Source: Apostichopus japonicus (taxonomy: Eukaryota > Echinodermata > Holothuroidea > Aspidochirotida > Stichopodidae). From it: a stretch of DNA of 64,000 nucleotides. A program made the translations under genes and the position numbers. Where the stretch lies: the NCBI RefSeq assembly GCF_037975245.1, contig NC_092572.1, positions 31,531,989 through 31,595,988 of the forward strand. Direction: 5' to 3'. Shown piece by piece: positions 1 through 13,200 of the stretch. How positions within the stretch are numbered: the first letter of the stretch is position 1; each line of letters begins with the position of its first letter. A model generated the notes under the pieces. The model saw only the letters and a program-made list of their open reading frames with translations. It searched no databases and was not told the origin of the DNA.

Positions 1-389
1 TACCTTTTGTCTCTTCAATCCCCATATGTGTTTAGATAACTCAGACTCCTTCTCGTATTTACTATTTCTGAAAGACTTAGTGTGGTTATTGTATCTAGAT
101 TTGAAATCCCCCCCGGTAAGCCCAACATATGACCTGGTGGTGCCATCGTCACCGGAAGTAACTGTGGCCTTATACACCACGGCGCTGACAAGGCACTCAC
201 CCTGTAGGGGGCAAGAGGCTCTATCTCTGCAGTTGCAGGTTCTTATGGGGGTTTCTTGGTTGAATTTTTTCATTACTTTAGCATTATGGGATTTTATGAT
301 TGAATTCATATTTTTCATACAACTGTAACTCACTTTTAAAGTGTTCCTGTTGAATATTTTCCTCAGCTTTGCCCCGGGAGGGAAGTGCT

Positions 390-390
<1 letters not shown>
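1..390 (-). mobile_element. Penelope-like element, 3' end with GIY-YIG endonuclease domain (truncated)
   Basis: Read on the minus strand, one open frame runs from about 390 to 1 and continues off the window. It contains a Cys-rich stretch (CNCR, then CPLQGEC) followed by VVYKATV, then YVGLTGGDF, then a basic YNNHTKSF segment. This is the layout of the GIY-YIG nuclease domain that ends many Penelope-like and related retroelement proteins. The conserved lead-in VSYSCMKNM lies just before it. No reverse transcriptase domain is present: the frame is cut off where a TA microsatellite begins. It is therefore a 5'-truncated copy. Family assignment within GIY-YIG retroelements is inferred; the domain itself is clear. 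Confidence 0.8.

Positions 391-423
<33 letters not shown>
391..423. repeat. (TA)n microsatellite
   Basis: Uninterrupted TA dinucleotides directly abut the truncated Penelope-like fragment. A second TA-rich run lies at about 1951-1979, beyond the hAT-like insertion. Confidence 0.9.
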
Positions 424-427
<4 letters not shown>

Positions 428-478
428 GAGTGCATTTAGTAAATGAGTGCATTTTGTGGGCATGAAACTTGTACCAGT
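424..478. repeat. 55-bp direct repeat, left copy
   Basis: This 55-bp sequence recurs identically at 1897-1951. The two copies bracket the 497-1890 element and both run into TA repeats. Inside each copy, GAGTGCATTT occurs twice in slightly different form. Confidence 0.9.
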
Positions 479-496
479 GTATATATATACATATAT

Positions 497-1890
497 TAGT
501 GTTTACACGGGTCCAAAAATCGGGAACCGGGTACCCGAGGGCCGTTACCCGTCGGGTATCCGGGTAAGTACCCGGAAAAAAATTGTTTACCCTCGTGTAT
601 CACAATTTTCAAGTAATTACATATTGGATGCTGTAATAAATTGCATTATATTCTCTACTGACAAGTTTTCATGTTCAAATACGTAGGTGTAAGATAAGGT
701 ATAAAACCTTCCTCAATAGTTTTTAATTGCTTTTGTTTCTTTCATTAACTTGTTAATAAATTAATTAATTATAATTAGCATAACTACTAACACCGCACTG
801 CCGCCGCTGCTTATGCTTGTTCGTGCACATCTATTGGATCAAACCAAAGAAATATCCAATTTAGCTCTTAAACAGTTGTTACTAACCAGGCCTACTACTA
901 CTATGCTATTATGCAGGCCCAGGGTTCGCATTAGCCGCGAGATTGCGCGATTCGCGCAATTTGATCGCATTTGGAATGAACGATTAGTAAAAAGCCACTT
1001 GCGATTACTATTGTTTAGTTATCCCGTCTATAATACATAAACATCTCGTAAAATTCCTTGTCAGCCTTTCCTTTTATGAAATAAACAAATGAATAAATAA
1101 TAATTTCTTCCACATGGTAACCTAACACCACACTTAGTCAAAGAAAAATCTAGCAAGCCTACCATCTGTTTATTTGCTGAAGTTGTGACACAGACTTTGT
1201 AAGACATCCATGGAATACTTTCGTTATTGCTGTTACGTTCGACCACATGGTTGCCTAACACCACACTAAGTCAATGGGGGTAATCTAGCCTAGCCATCTG
1301 TTTATTAGCTGAAATTGTGACGCAGTTATAAGATATCAATGGTAAGCTTCGTTTTTGCTGTTATCTTCGACCACATGGTAGCCTAACAACACACTAAGTC
1401 AATGGGAAATCTGCCTAACCATCGGTTTGCACTTTTTTTTTTTTAAAACAATCACACTTTGCGTAGGATTCGGGTAAAAAATTAGGAACCGGTTAGTTTC
1501 GCGTCGGGCGGGTACCTTGGTAAGCTTTCGTTTTTGCTGTTATCTTCGACCACATGGTAGCCTAACAACACACTAAGTCAATGGGAAATCTGCCTAACCA
1601 TCGGTTTGCACTTTTTTTTATTTTAAAACAATCACACTTTGCGTAGGATTCGGGTAAAAAATTAGGAACCGGTTAGTTTCGCGTCGGGCGGGTACCTTGG
1701 TTATTGCTGTTATCTTCGACCACATTGTAGCCTAACACCACACTAAGTCAATGGGAAATCTGCCTAACCGTCGGTTTGTCAATTTTTTTATTTTTTATTT
1801 TAAATCACACTTTGCGTAGGATTCGGGTAATAAATTAGGAACCGGGTAGTATCGCGATGGGCGGGTACCCGGATAACCAGGCAAACACTA
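497..1890. mobile_element. hAT-like non-autonomous element with internal tandem repeats
   Basis: The ends are inverted: the left end reads TAGTGTTTACACGGG and the right end, reverse-complemented, TAGTGTTTGCCTGG. Both ends are followed by related GGGTACCCG-rich sequence. The flanking 8-mers (489-496 and 1891-1898) agree at 7 of 8 positions, but they lie in AT dinucleotides, so this target duplication is weak evidence. There is no coding frame of note. TIRs starting TAGTGTTT with an 8-bp duplication would fit hAT. Confidence 0.55.
1105..1860. repeat. Tandem repeat array, about five diverged units
   Basis: The core CGACCACATGGTAGCCTAAC followed by ACACTAAGTCAATGGG recurs near 1110, 1240, 1368, 1547 and 1720. 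The last three units are about 180 bp apart and carry the same tail (GTAGGATTCGGGTAA, then CGGGCGGGTACC). The unit at about 1341-1518 and the one at 1519-1698 are almost identical, so this duplication is recent. Confidence 0.85.
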
Positions 1891-2476
1891 ATATATATAT
1901 GAGTGCATTTAGTAAATGAGTGCATTTTGTGGGCATGAAACTTGTACCAGTATATATATTTATATATATATATATATAAAAATATATAGTATTAATATTT
2001 AATTTTCTTTAAAATAAATTAATAAATTCTTTCCATTTATGACAGCAATCTTTGTGCAATATTTGTCTAGAGCTAAATAAAGTAAAATTAAGTTTTTAAT
2101 TTGGATTTTTCAATAGTGGTCATGTAGTGTCTTTGAAATTAAATTGTAGATATAGAACAGTATCTGATGGTATGAATGAATTATAATAATATTTGGGTTT
2201 CCTACTAGCATGTTTGAGCAATTCCAGTGTCTTAGTTTGTGTTGGGAGTGAGCTTCCTTTACATTTGAAGATTATACTACACTAGTTGTTAATAAATGTT
2301 ACCAAAGATACAGTGTTACGAGATTGCCCAAACTATTGATATCAGTATGGTACATTTTTTACAAACTCTGTCGTAAATTGTGAAACATTTTATTATTTTA
2401 TTATATTATTATTTTATTATATTGAAACTTGTTTCAATAGAAATTGAACTGTGCTTTCTGTTTCCTTGTTTTAAAG

Positions 2477-4215
2477 ACAAAGAGAGCTTATTCCTGAAAT
2501 GCTTACAAGAGAAGATGAAGAGTTGGTTTGAAACCATGACTCCTGTCCCCTGGATGAAGTCTTGTCAATGGAAATCTAATGATCTCTTTATTGCCAGCCG
2601 CTTAGTCTTAACAAATTCTGGTTCAAAAATATCTCGCAGAGAAGTTGACCGAAAATGTAAGCTGCACTACCTAGATATCTTTACTGATGAAAGACTAAAA
2701 GCAGAGACTCGAATCATTCTGGAAGGACAGCCAGGCTCTGGCAAGACAATGCTCTCCTCTCAGTTGGCCTATGACTGGTGTTGTGGAAAGCTTATGGATA
2801 TCCCTGTGGTCATCTATCTGCCTTTGAAAATTGTTGATGACATGACAATTATTGAAGCTATCAAGATGTTTTACATCCGTAAAGGCATTCCCATCACAGA
2901 AGAGGATATTGAGTCTATGCTTAACAGTGATAAGAAGAAAGTCTATCTCATATTGGATGGGTTAGAAGAATACAATGGTGTAACCAAAGATGGAAGTCCC
3001 TCAGAAGTCATGAGAGTAATGACAAAGGAGAAACTGTCCAACTGCATTGTTATAATCACAGCTAGGACAGATTATACCAAACATCTACCTCCAGGTCCAA
3101 TGTTGAAGATAGGAAGCTTTGGTGAGGATGAGAGGGATGAATACATTGAAAAAGTCTACTCTGATGATGTCAAAAGGCAAGAAGATGTAAAGGAATTGAT
3201 TGGCAATGTTCCATTCATTCTTGATCTTTGTAATGTTCCACTACTCTTTGTGTTGTTAGTACATAACATTGATAGATTAGGAAAGTTACAAGAGGTTCAG
3301 CTTGACCGGGTTACTCCTTTCGTGAAGGCCATTGTAGACATTCTGTGTCCAGTGCAGGATGAAGAAGACAAACATAGTCATATGTCTGACCAGAAAACAT
3401 ATATTACATTGGAGGAACTTGCATTTAATGGCCTCTGTAAAGGAAACCAACAATTGTTTTGGCAGAAAGACTTTGTGGATAGAAGTGTCACTAATAGCAA
3501 AGCATGGATAGATTCTGGGATACTTATTGTTGAGGAAGGAACTCCATTTAATTCCACTGATAGGAATCTTCAGACTGCCTCGGGCAGTGGAACTCCCCAG
3601 ACTGATTCCATCAGTGATGAGTCACTGAACACAGCTAATGTTACTTCAGAGATAAAGAGAGGGGTATCCCCTGATCCTGATCTCTCAGCATCTGTCAGTC
3701 AGTCAGAGAGTAAACCAATATTGGAATCAAAAGAGAAAAAATCAAAACCTTTACAGAAAGGAAAAGCTGCAAAATATGTCTCTTTACAGGTTAAATTCCT
3801 TCATAAGTTAATCCAAGAGTGGTTTGCAGCACAGTATTTAGCTCTCCTGTTCTGGGGTCACAAATCAACTGAACACCATTACAAGTATCAATTGTTCAGA
3901 GAACACTTGGCTAACATAGACCCAGCTGATCTCCATTATGTCTTGCGCTTCACTTGTCACATCTGTCCTCCCAGCTTTCATTTCATTGCCAGTTTTCTGA
4001 TGAGAGACTTTAAAACAGGAGATGGTGAGATTCCTGATTACATCATGAACTGCATCTGTCTTTGTTTTGCTGAGCATGATGAGTACAAAGGACACAAGTT
4101 CAAGGACATTGTCACAGAGATCTGTAGAAGAGAATCTGTCAACTTCAGCTCTGGAGATAGTAGACTGCTGCTGAGGTCAAAAGTTTCTATGCTGACCTTT
4201 GCTTCAAGATCAAAG
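2477..4215 (+). CDS. NACHT exon (Walker A/B and winged-helix region)
   Basis: This long exon carries the nucleotide-binding machinery: Walker A GQPGSGKT near residue 85, followed by AYDW as in many NACHT proteins; Walker B LILDGLEE near 158; a sensor-like IVIITAR near 190; and a VPLLFVLL motif near 255. The segment FLHKLIQEWFAAQYL near 441 is the conserved helix of NLR helical domains. A Ser/Thr/Lys-rich low-complexity insert (about residues 355-430) separates the two halves. An ATG exists at 2380, but the preceding bases look like a branch/polypyrimidine tract ending TTTTAAAG, so I start the exon at 2477. The donor is AAG/GTACAT at 4216. Confidence 0.9.
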
Positions 4216-7200
4216 GTACATTCACTTTTTTTTTTTAACACTGTCCATTTTAAAAGTTACTCCATATTCCTTAACATATTGGTTGCATGAAGATACTTGA
4301 TAAACATTTCAGCCCAAATTATGCTTGAGTGAATTCCTAGTAATATATACGTCGTAATGTTTTATAATCAAGTCAGTGTTGAATTGGTTCTCTTTGTGAG
4401 TACATTATTTACGTACCTTCCCTTATACCACGGAACAAATAAACCCTCTGTTATCTGTGAATACTGATATCAGGTTTACATGTGAGAAACACTGTTCTTT
4501 TTTAGGTTCCAATAAAGCGTCTGAAGTTTTCAGATGTGGTTGAAAAAGTTACAGACAAGGCCCTTGTCTTAAAGGACCGTGTATGGCTTGGTATAGTAGA
4601 AACTCTTGAGGCTATTGAAATTGATCGATGGGACCAGAAACTAATTGACAAAGATTATGAAGACCTTCTAAAATTCATTTTAAATTGTAAACATGTTAAT
4701 GCAGCATGGTAAGTAGAAATTTAATATCTTTCGTTTATTGAAACAATGAAAACAGAACTGAGAATACATAACTATATGGACATAGAGACAAAAATAGTTG
4801 AAGATGAATATAAATAAAGCCAACAGGAAAAAAAAGTAACTGTTGGTATCTTTCTGTAGGTCACACAGAGTTCATTTGAACTGTTTTGTTGTTTACATAA
4901 CGGACCAATGTATGCATTCATATTTAATCAAGATATAGAAAATATATGCACATTCAATATTACTTTTATGAAATATATACAATGCATGGAGAAAAAAAAA
5001 GGGACACAATGCTTTGCTAACACTCATCAAAACTCAACAGTGAAATGAACAACTAAAACACATGGTTGAATATTTTAACCTTTGTTGCTAAGAATTTCTG
5101 TAAATAATAACAGTGTCTGTCTGTGTATTGTTTCTTCACTTTCTTTAATCCTAGTTTACTCTTTCCAAGTCCACCGAAGGATGTGACAGATGACAAGATT
5201 CTGAAAGCCTTACAATCCCGAAATATTTCAGGTACAACGTCACTTAGTAATTAAAGAATACCACTTTTGTTTGGTTATGTATATTAAGTCCCTTGTAGCA
5301 TGTTGTAGGTAAATAATTACCACACAGTCAAAGGAAGTAATGTGTAGTCGACTTGACATTTAAAACAAGTAAAATTTCCATTGGTCTAACATCTTTGTTT
5401 GAAGCACTTTGTAATGTACTCAAAGTATAGAGAAATAACTTCGATCAATTGAGTTTTTACTCCTTGTTAAAGGCAACACGAATCTGCATCTTATTGATGG
5501 TGTATATATGGGTGAATTTAGAGCTATACTGAGTTTGTGAGAAGCAGTTCTCATTTGAGATAACATGAGTTACTGTAAAGTCTGAATACTTTGTAGAAAT
5601 GACAAACTTCTCCAAAACTACAGCATCAATGAACTTAAGCATATATGACATGTGGATTCACTTTACATTGATGAGTGCAAGAACCCTTTTGCTTTCTTTG
5701 TGGAGGTCAAACGTCTAGAAACCTTGTCACAACAAAAACTCCCAAGTGTAAAGGGTGGCTGAATTTTTGCACTTCTATGTAGATCCAGTAGTAAGTTGGT
5801 ATTCTGGTTGTTTAATGTACTTGATAGAAAGAAGATCATGAGAAAGATTATGAAGCGAACCGCGGATGGCGGGGGAAATTACCGGATTTAGGGTCCTACG
5901 CTTCGAACTCATAAGTTATCAATGAGGAGGCAAGAGTTTTCTTGCGTTGAAACAACGGCTGACTTTTATTGCAAAACTCTACACAATATGAAAAATGGAA
6001 ATATACAAATGAACAATAAGTCATGACACATGACAATATAAAATGGCTTTGTATGACAAACTACGACATATGCAGATACAAATAAAGACTCAATAATAGT
6101 ATCCTGCAATACGACATTGCACTTGTACAATACAGTATAAAAATGTATAAGTGTGTATAAAGAATAATGTAAAATGAACATTATGATATAATCTGCATAA
6201 ATAATATAATCGTTTGCCAACAGGCGAGGAATTTAACACCTTCGTAATGGCCAGCCTAGGGCACACATGCCGCTGCAACTCATTATAGGCCATTTCCACC
6301 TAAACTGTTCCTAGACAGCAGGAATTTCTACCTCCTGAACCCACAAACTCTCAAGAGACTTGGCACTCCATAGCTATCCATAAAGGCTAAGATTAGAAGG
6401 ACAAGCTCTTGAGACAACTCTGCAGTGACCAACAGTAACAATATGTTCAAGATACAAAATACGAATACAGTATACGCTCTTTACACTGCGAGCAGTATAA
6501 TACTGAAATACAGGTACGATAAAATAATCTTACTCAATACAACTCAACTGTCAATACAGTACAATACACTTTCAATACAACGCAATACAGTACAATAACT
6601 TTCTGGATATAAACTCAACCTAACCGGTACTGTCACTCTACAGTATAAAGGTACACAATACTACTAGCACCCATGTGCTTAACGATACACAACCACTGAT
6701 CTACTGTGTACACAACGCACCCTATAAACCCATAGGACCAAGGTCCAAATACACAACCTAACATACGTACTTTGTACAGTGAAGTACAACCTAGCCAGAG
6801 GGGCAACAATTACAACTTCGATTCAATTTATCAACAATAAGGTTACGTACAGCAGTATAAAACAATAATATGTATTACTTAATCCCTTACTATACTGGGG
6901 TCAGCTCGCTCGCGAATAACAAGACGAAAGAGACTCTTCGCTCGCGGTACAGGAGGTCGCGTACATCGAGACTCATCAACGCTAACTCTAGTCAGCTCGC
7001 TATAGAGGTTGGTATGATCCGCCATCTTGGTAACCAGCGACTTCGAGCCAGAAGTCAAACCATCCAACAACCTGAGGCATCCTGCCTCTGAGAAGGGTGA
7101 CATCTCCTTCCTGACTCCAGGTAGTAAAAGATGCAGGTAAATCTGGGCTATTGACGACCCAAGATTAAGTAAAATATGACCAAATTGTGAAAGGGATAAC

Positions 7201-10200
7201 GAGGCGATGCCCCGGAGATCCGCAGGGACGATGTTCGCCATACAACACCGTATCCAGAACTGAAGAAACACGTGTATACAACTAACGCTACAAACTGACT
7301 GTTACGAACTATTACGTAAGACATGCAAATACTGAACGGGTGTACACTTACAAAATTTCACTTCACTACAATTAGACTGAGGCTATTCTTTGACTATCTT
7401 TTATCACTTACACTTAATTTCTGCAAGCATAACAGTATTTCTCACAAATTGTTAAAAAATCAGTTGTTACTTCACAAATTGTTAAACAATCGGTTGTTAC
7501 TTTTCAATCAGATGTTTACCAAACACGTAGTTATTTGCAGATCTAGTCTAGAACAAGATGTAACTGCAATTTCTTGGCAACAAATTGTCACCATTTAGTG
7601 AATAGTAAAATCATTCATTTAAGAGAATTACAGTTCTATGTGCAATAACAGCAACAGTTATATGTGATCTAATATGCTCTTTGCAGTTGAATGGACCATT
7701 GGAGCCAATGTAATTCACACTTTAGATGTGCACACTGGAAAATGGCCGGTGAGATAAACATAATCTTTTCTTGTTTTTTCAAATGATAAAATGTTATTTG
7801 TTAAAATGCAAGTTTGTAAGCATTTTTCCATCGTATATTTGCTTTGATTGTTGATATCGAGAAGTTCTGTCAGTTACCAGCAAATCTAAATTGATAATTG
7901 TTTCTATTGTGTTTATCTGGAATTATTTCTTCATCCAGATGGAGTTTAGACTACACAGTGGGAACTCTAATGAACCAGCAACAACAAAAGCAGTTAAAGG
8001 TGTGTCTAGCTTAAACTTACTTATTTTAAACTTTATGATTCACAGTACCAAGGAGATAGTGGAATAACTCTTTTTTAGAAAAGGGATCATGATTGACTTA
8101 TTGAAATTGAGTTAAGAAGAGTTTTACAAAGTAAACATTTTATAAAATATAATTAAAAATGTAATTCTGTAGCAATGATGAATAATGGAATAAAGTGAAT
8201 AACAATGGCAGCACTAGCCTTTGACATAGTTTGTAGCTAAGTAGATAGGCTGAGATATGGCAATCTTCAAAGCTTGCAATCTTTGAGGGTATAAAGATAG
8301 ATCCTGACCTTAGTTTGGAACTATCCAGGTAGAAAAGGAATTTGGTCTTAGGTATCATTTTAACACTCACAGAGCCACATGTAGAGAACACGCTTGAGCT
8401 GGTAAAGTAAATCAGAACAGTAATAGTCTATGTGTGGTAACACCATACACAGTGTGCTCCATTAGATTCAAGCAAACGTGCAATGGCACATGACAATTTA
8501 GTTGTATAGAAGGTGAAAGGGAAAGTAACATTGTGACCATTCCCTCTTATATTTCACACTTCTATCACGCTCTGAGTTACCTAACATGAGCAGTTGAGAT
8601 TGTTCATATTGCATAAGCTGGCCATTAACAGATGTAGCACTGTATACTGACAGATATGATACCCTCTTTACCAGTTGCTAAACATTGTTTAATGACATCT
8701 ATGATAATACCTGAACATACAATATCTGTGGGTCTCATACAGAACCATACATAAAGTGCACAGATGGTAAAGCTATGTCTTACTCTAATACTCAGCAAGT
8801 TTATGAACTTGAATTTGCATAGTTTATATGAAAGCTAATGCATTAAATTAATAATAAGGTCAATGGCTCAATAAGGAGTTGAACTGACCATGAAGCTTAA
8901 ATGACACACTTTAGAGAACAAATAAACATACTTTATGGAGGCAACAGTGATACTTGACTCCACTGATTGATGTTAACACTATTTAATTGGATATTACTGG
9001 CATGTTTGTTTTCTAACTAATTTGTGGTACTATTCATGATAATCTCTTTACACTCATCAAAAGATATTGACTTGGACACATCTCTTAGCATACAATCTTT
9101 GGTTAACAAGGAAGGAGGGATTCTAGAGATACCAGGGACTGGCGTTAGACTAGAGATTCCAAGTGGTGCTATTGAACAGGAATGCTTGATCCAGATGAGA
9201 ATCATACCAATCAGTTTCCAAGAAGAGTCTAAATCATCATTTACCAGTAACTCAACAGTAGTAGTGGAACTTCTTCCTGATAATCTGAAGTTACATCACT
9301 TAGCAAAACTCACCCTGCCTCACTGTCTGCAGTTGAAGAACACTGGTGAACGTAAAGCCATGGTGTACAGCAGTCACCATGCTAAAGGTACTTTATATAT
9401 GTAGTGTAGGGACTCTGACTAAGCAGACATGGAAGAGACACCATACCCAGAGTATATGTATACTGGATGTATTGTTCATTCCTGGTATGCAGCATCTGTC
9501 ACACCTACCAAGACTATATGTTGCCTTTAGTGTTGTCAACACACAATAGATAATTGACAGTGTGTTTAGGTTTCATACTCTTGATGCATGCAGCAGTCTT
9601 TACATGAAGAAATATTTGCTTGTTAAATGATTGTATAAATTCCTTTCTTACAGCAGATATGCAGTACATATTTTAATGTTGATAGCTAATACAGCTGTCA
9701 TCATTCCATACATGTTATAAAGCTGACTTTTAGAAATAATAGGAATATAACATTTCATCACAATATTACTTAGTAGGTGAAGATGTTAATGCAACCATCA
9801 TAATGAAACTTAACCATGTCTTTTGTGAAATGTTAACTCACTACAAGTACCACTGAGTTGCAAGCAAAATTTTTCTTGGAAATACTTTATGAACTTCTGC
9901 ATTATCTGTAAAGTGTGTGCTTGAAAAGAAAGGAAAATAAGAAATGACAGTATCAACTTTTCAGGCTCGAGCTGTCTTTTGTTTTGATTCAGGTTGTAAG
10001 CCAATGTGGAGACCAAAACCTAATGTTTTGTATCAGCTGAATGACACAAACTGTGTTATCTGGGTTGAAAGCTTTTCCTGGGAGACATGTGAGATTGATG
10101 GGAAAATTGTTGAATTTAAGAAGATCCAAGTCTATGCTGCTGGTAACCCGAACCCACTTTCTAAAATAATACCCATACATGTTGGCTTCTACCCTAAACT

Positions 10201-13200
10201 GCCAGGTGAAAGACCGGTGAGTCAAAGTGAATGATTATCATTGTTGCAATAAATTGTCAGCTACATATGTTTGTAATGTATATAATTGTGTTAATTAGAA
10301 GCCACTAACACGTAGTTTAAGTTATTTGCAATGTTATTTTTATGATAAACACAAACCAACTTACAGTACATACCAAACTTATATTGCGAATATCAATTTG
10401 CATGAGTATGATTATGATGCCCAAGTGCAAGTATGAGTACAGGAAGCATACATGAGTATGAGTATGAGTACAGATAAAACTGTGGTTCTGATTTACGTGA
10501 TCTAATACTAATAAACATGTATGATGTTTAATCTCCTTGGTCAGAAGTTTGCAAAGGAAACTTGTTCTAGTTTGTCAGAAATTGATGGAAATCACTAGAT
10601 CTTTTTGTACATTATCAAGATCGATTTTCCATTTGGAGAGAACTTGCAGGAGGGAACAAGAAAGGGACACCAGGATGGGGGGGGGGGGGAGGGGGTTCTG
10701 AGAGCAGTGCTCCCAAATTTGTGGTCCAAGCAAGATATAACACCAATTAATAGTTTTATAGTATTATTGTTTGTAACAACACGTAGTAACATGCGATTTA
10801 ACAAGAAGCGAGTAATTAATACAAAGGATGAAGTAATTGGAAAATTAGACACCATCTTTAGTTAACGACACCGAAAAGGTTACAAAAACACTAATAGTAA
10901 GCTACACTACAGTACAGTTGGTATAAAATATAGAACTCTTTGTTTGGGAAAGAGGCAGTAGATTTTATGAAAAGTTGATAAGGGTGTGTATGTGTGTGTG
11001 TGCTGGTTGGGGGGGGGGGGTTGTTTCGATTACTTGGAAGAGAAACATCTTTAATGGTGAAATCAGCCACACTGTGTGCATGCAAAAACATCTCAATGTT
11101 AGAGAATTTTATTTGAGGTAGACGTTTTCACACTCGAGCAGTGTTTAAGAGATGCCATAGTGCATACTTTTACAAGATTTTGGATTACACTTAATATTGT
11201 AATGATAATAATAATGATAACGATAACCATAATGATAATGATGTTCCATAATGAAGTGTACACTCACTGTATGCAACATTTTGTGAAGTTGTTTGAAAGT
11301 AAAATATATGCAGCAAATGTATCCATACAAGAATAGGGTTATTACTGCAGTCATAATAAATATGAAAATAGACGTGGGTGTTTGACTAAAAAAAGTATGA
11401 TAACCAAGTCATTAGTACAAGTAGTTAGTACAGTGAAGATTGGGAGTTTGTCAAATGTACTCATCTATGAATACAGACTCTGGGAATACAAGCCTGGTGC
11501 ATAATGCTAACAATAACATCGTTGTTGTCAAACATCTTTTAACATAATCTGATATAAAGAATACCTCTGCTCTATTTGCTTACCTACATATTGATAGGCC
11601 TCAAGGTATATGGGCAAATCTGGTTTTAGCTCATAACATAGAAAAACTTGTTCATTCATACTTAGTAAAGATTCCTAAATCCTATTGGTCCATTCAGGTC
11701 AGCTGACCGGGGTTAATCCTGTGAGTAACGCACAGTAAAATTACGGGGCATCACTTTAATAAATTTTTGGTTATATGTAACCAAAAATGTTCTGTTTTAT
11801 GATTTTTCCCCCACACAAATGGTAGTGTATGAATGAACGGGGTTAATCAACGGTCTAGTGGGCGTTACTCACATGATTAATGCACTCCGGGTGTTAATGC
11901 TATCGATTAACCCCTTATTAACCAGCATCAATGTCTCAAAATAATATCAATTAGGGATGCCATTTAATAGAGATTGAATCACTTGAAAGTACTAGGTCTA
12001 AGCATCTTAATTTCACATTTATTTTTGTATTGCTATCTGTTTGTTTCATTAATACTTTGTTTGTTTTCCATCAAGAACAATTTGCGAATTTTGGAAGAAA
12101 TTCCGTTCCTATTCCGGAAAGAGGGAAACTTGCCTCTAAAGATAATATTTAAGGAGGTAAAGCCAATGTCCTGGAAATATACAGGAGAGGAAAAAGTGAA
12201 GGTAATGGTCTTTTTCTTCTTATCGCTAATTAACGCTGGTTTAAATTTCATGTGTGCTTCGGAATGCCTGCACACTTAACCACCAGTCTGTGAAGATGTC
12301 CAAGCTGTGTCCTTCTATGGGGCTTTATAAACATTTCACATAAAGTATAGTAGGTGAAAGCTCATTTGGGATTAAGGGTTTGGGGTCCAAAGATAGAAAC
12401 CTTTCAAATGCTTCTCCTCCAAGGGTTTCAATTCTAATCGGGATGAAGTTTATGAGAGTGGTTGGTTGATGACTGGGCCAAAAAGTGTTACAAGGATAAG
12501 GATGTTTCAGGAACTAATTAACTGAAAAGTGAAATATTTCCAAGTGAATCTTCTTTATTTGGCGTGAATATCCGAGATGCTTGTTCAGATTATCAGCATC
12601 AGCACCCCCCCCCCCCCCTTGTGCATGCCACTGGGAGTTGGCACATGATCAGTACCGCAAAATATAAAAGGGCTTAATTTTTGCATGTCATGTTATAAAA
12701 AGAAGACATAAAGTTGGTTACATTACATAATTTCTCATAGTTTATCAATTTATCACATTGTACCAATGCATTTTTGGTAGATAAGTTAAACCCAGTGGTC
12801 AAATTGTGCCCTAGTTTGATGCCAGTTAAATGGAAATTATTTTCAAGGGATGGTTTTTGTAAAAACTCTTAAGAAGGACTTGATTCAGTCAGTGACTAAG
12901 TTGATCTACATTATGAGTTTATTGTAAAGCAGTGGATAGATTCTGTCAATCAAAACAATTGCCTGCACATATTTGGAGTTTTTGAGGGTAGGAAATGAGG
13001 CTGAGGTCAATTATTTGTAAGTGTAGCTAGATAATTTTACCTCCAAAGGAAGTATATACTTTGATAGTTTCATAAAGGCTTCCATGAAAGAAGAGGACAA
13101 ACAGTAGTATCTCAAATTGGTTTATGTGATAACACAAAGATATCAAGGTGTTTGAAACTTGATAGTTTGTAAAATTTTGTAATTTTGCCAGTCTCACTTA

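Noticed and set aside
2380-2476. ATG at 2380 as start of the NACHT protein
   Set aside because: The 97 bases before 2477 read as an AT-rich intron end with a polypyrimidine tract and AG; the encoded residues are hydrophobic and unlike NACHT N-termini.
6879-7271. Minus-strand frame of 130 codons
   Set aside because: No domain, overlaps CpG-rich repeat-like sequence, and no splice partners.
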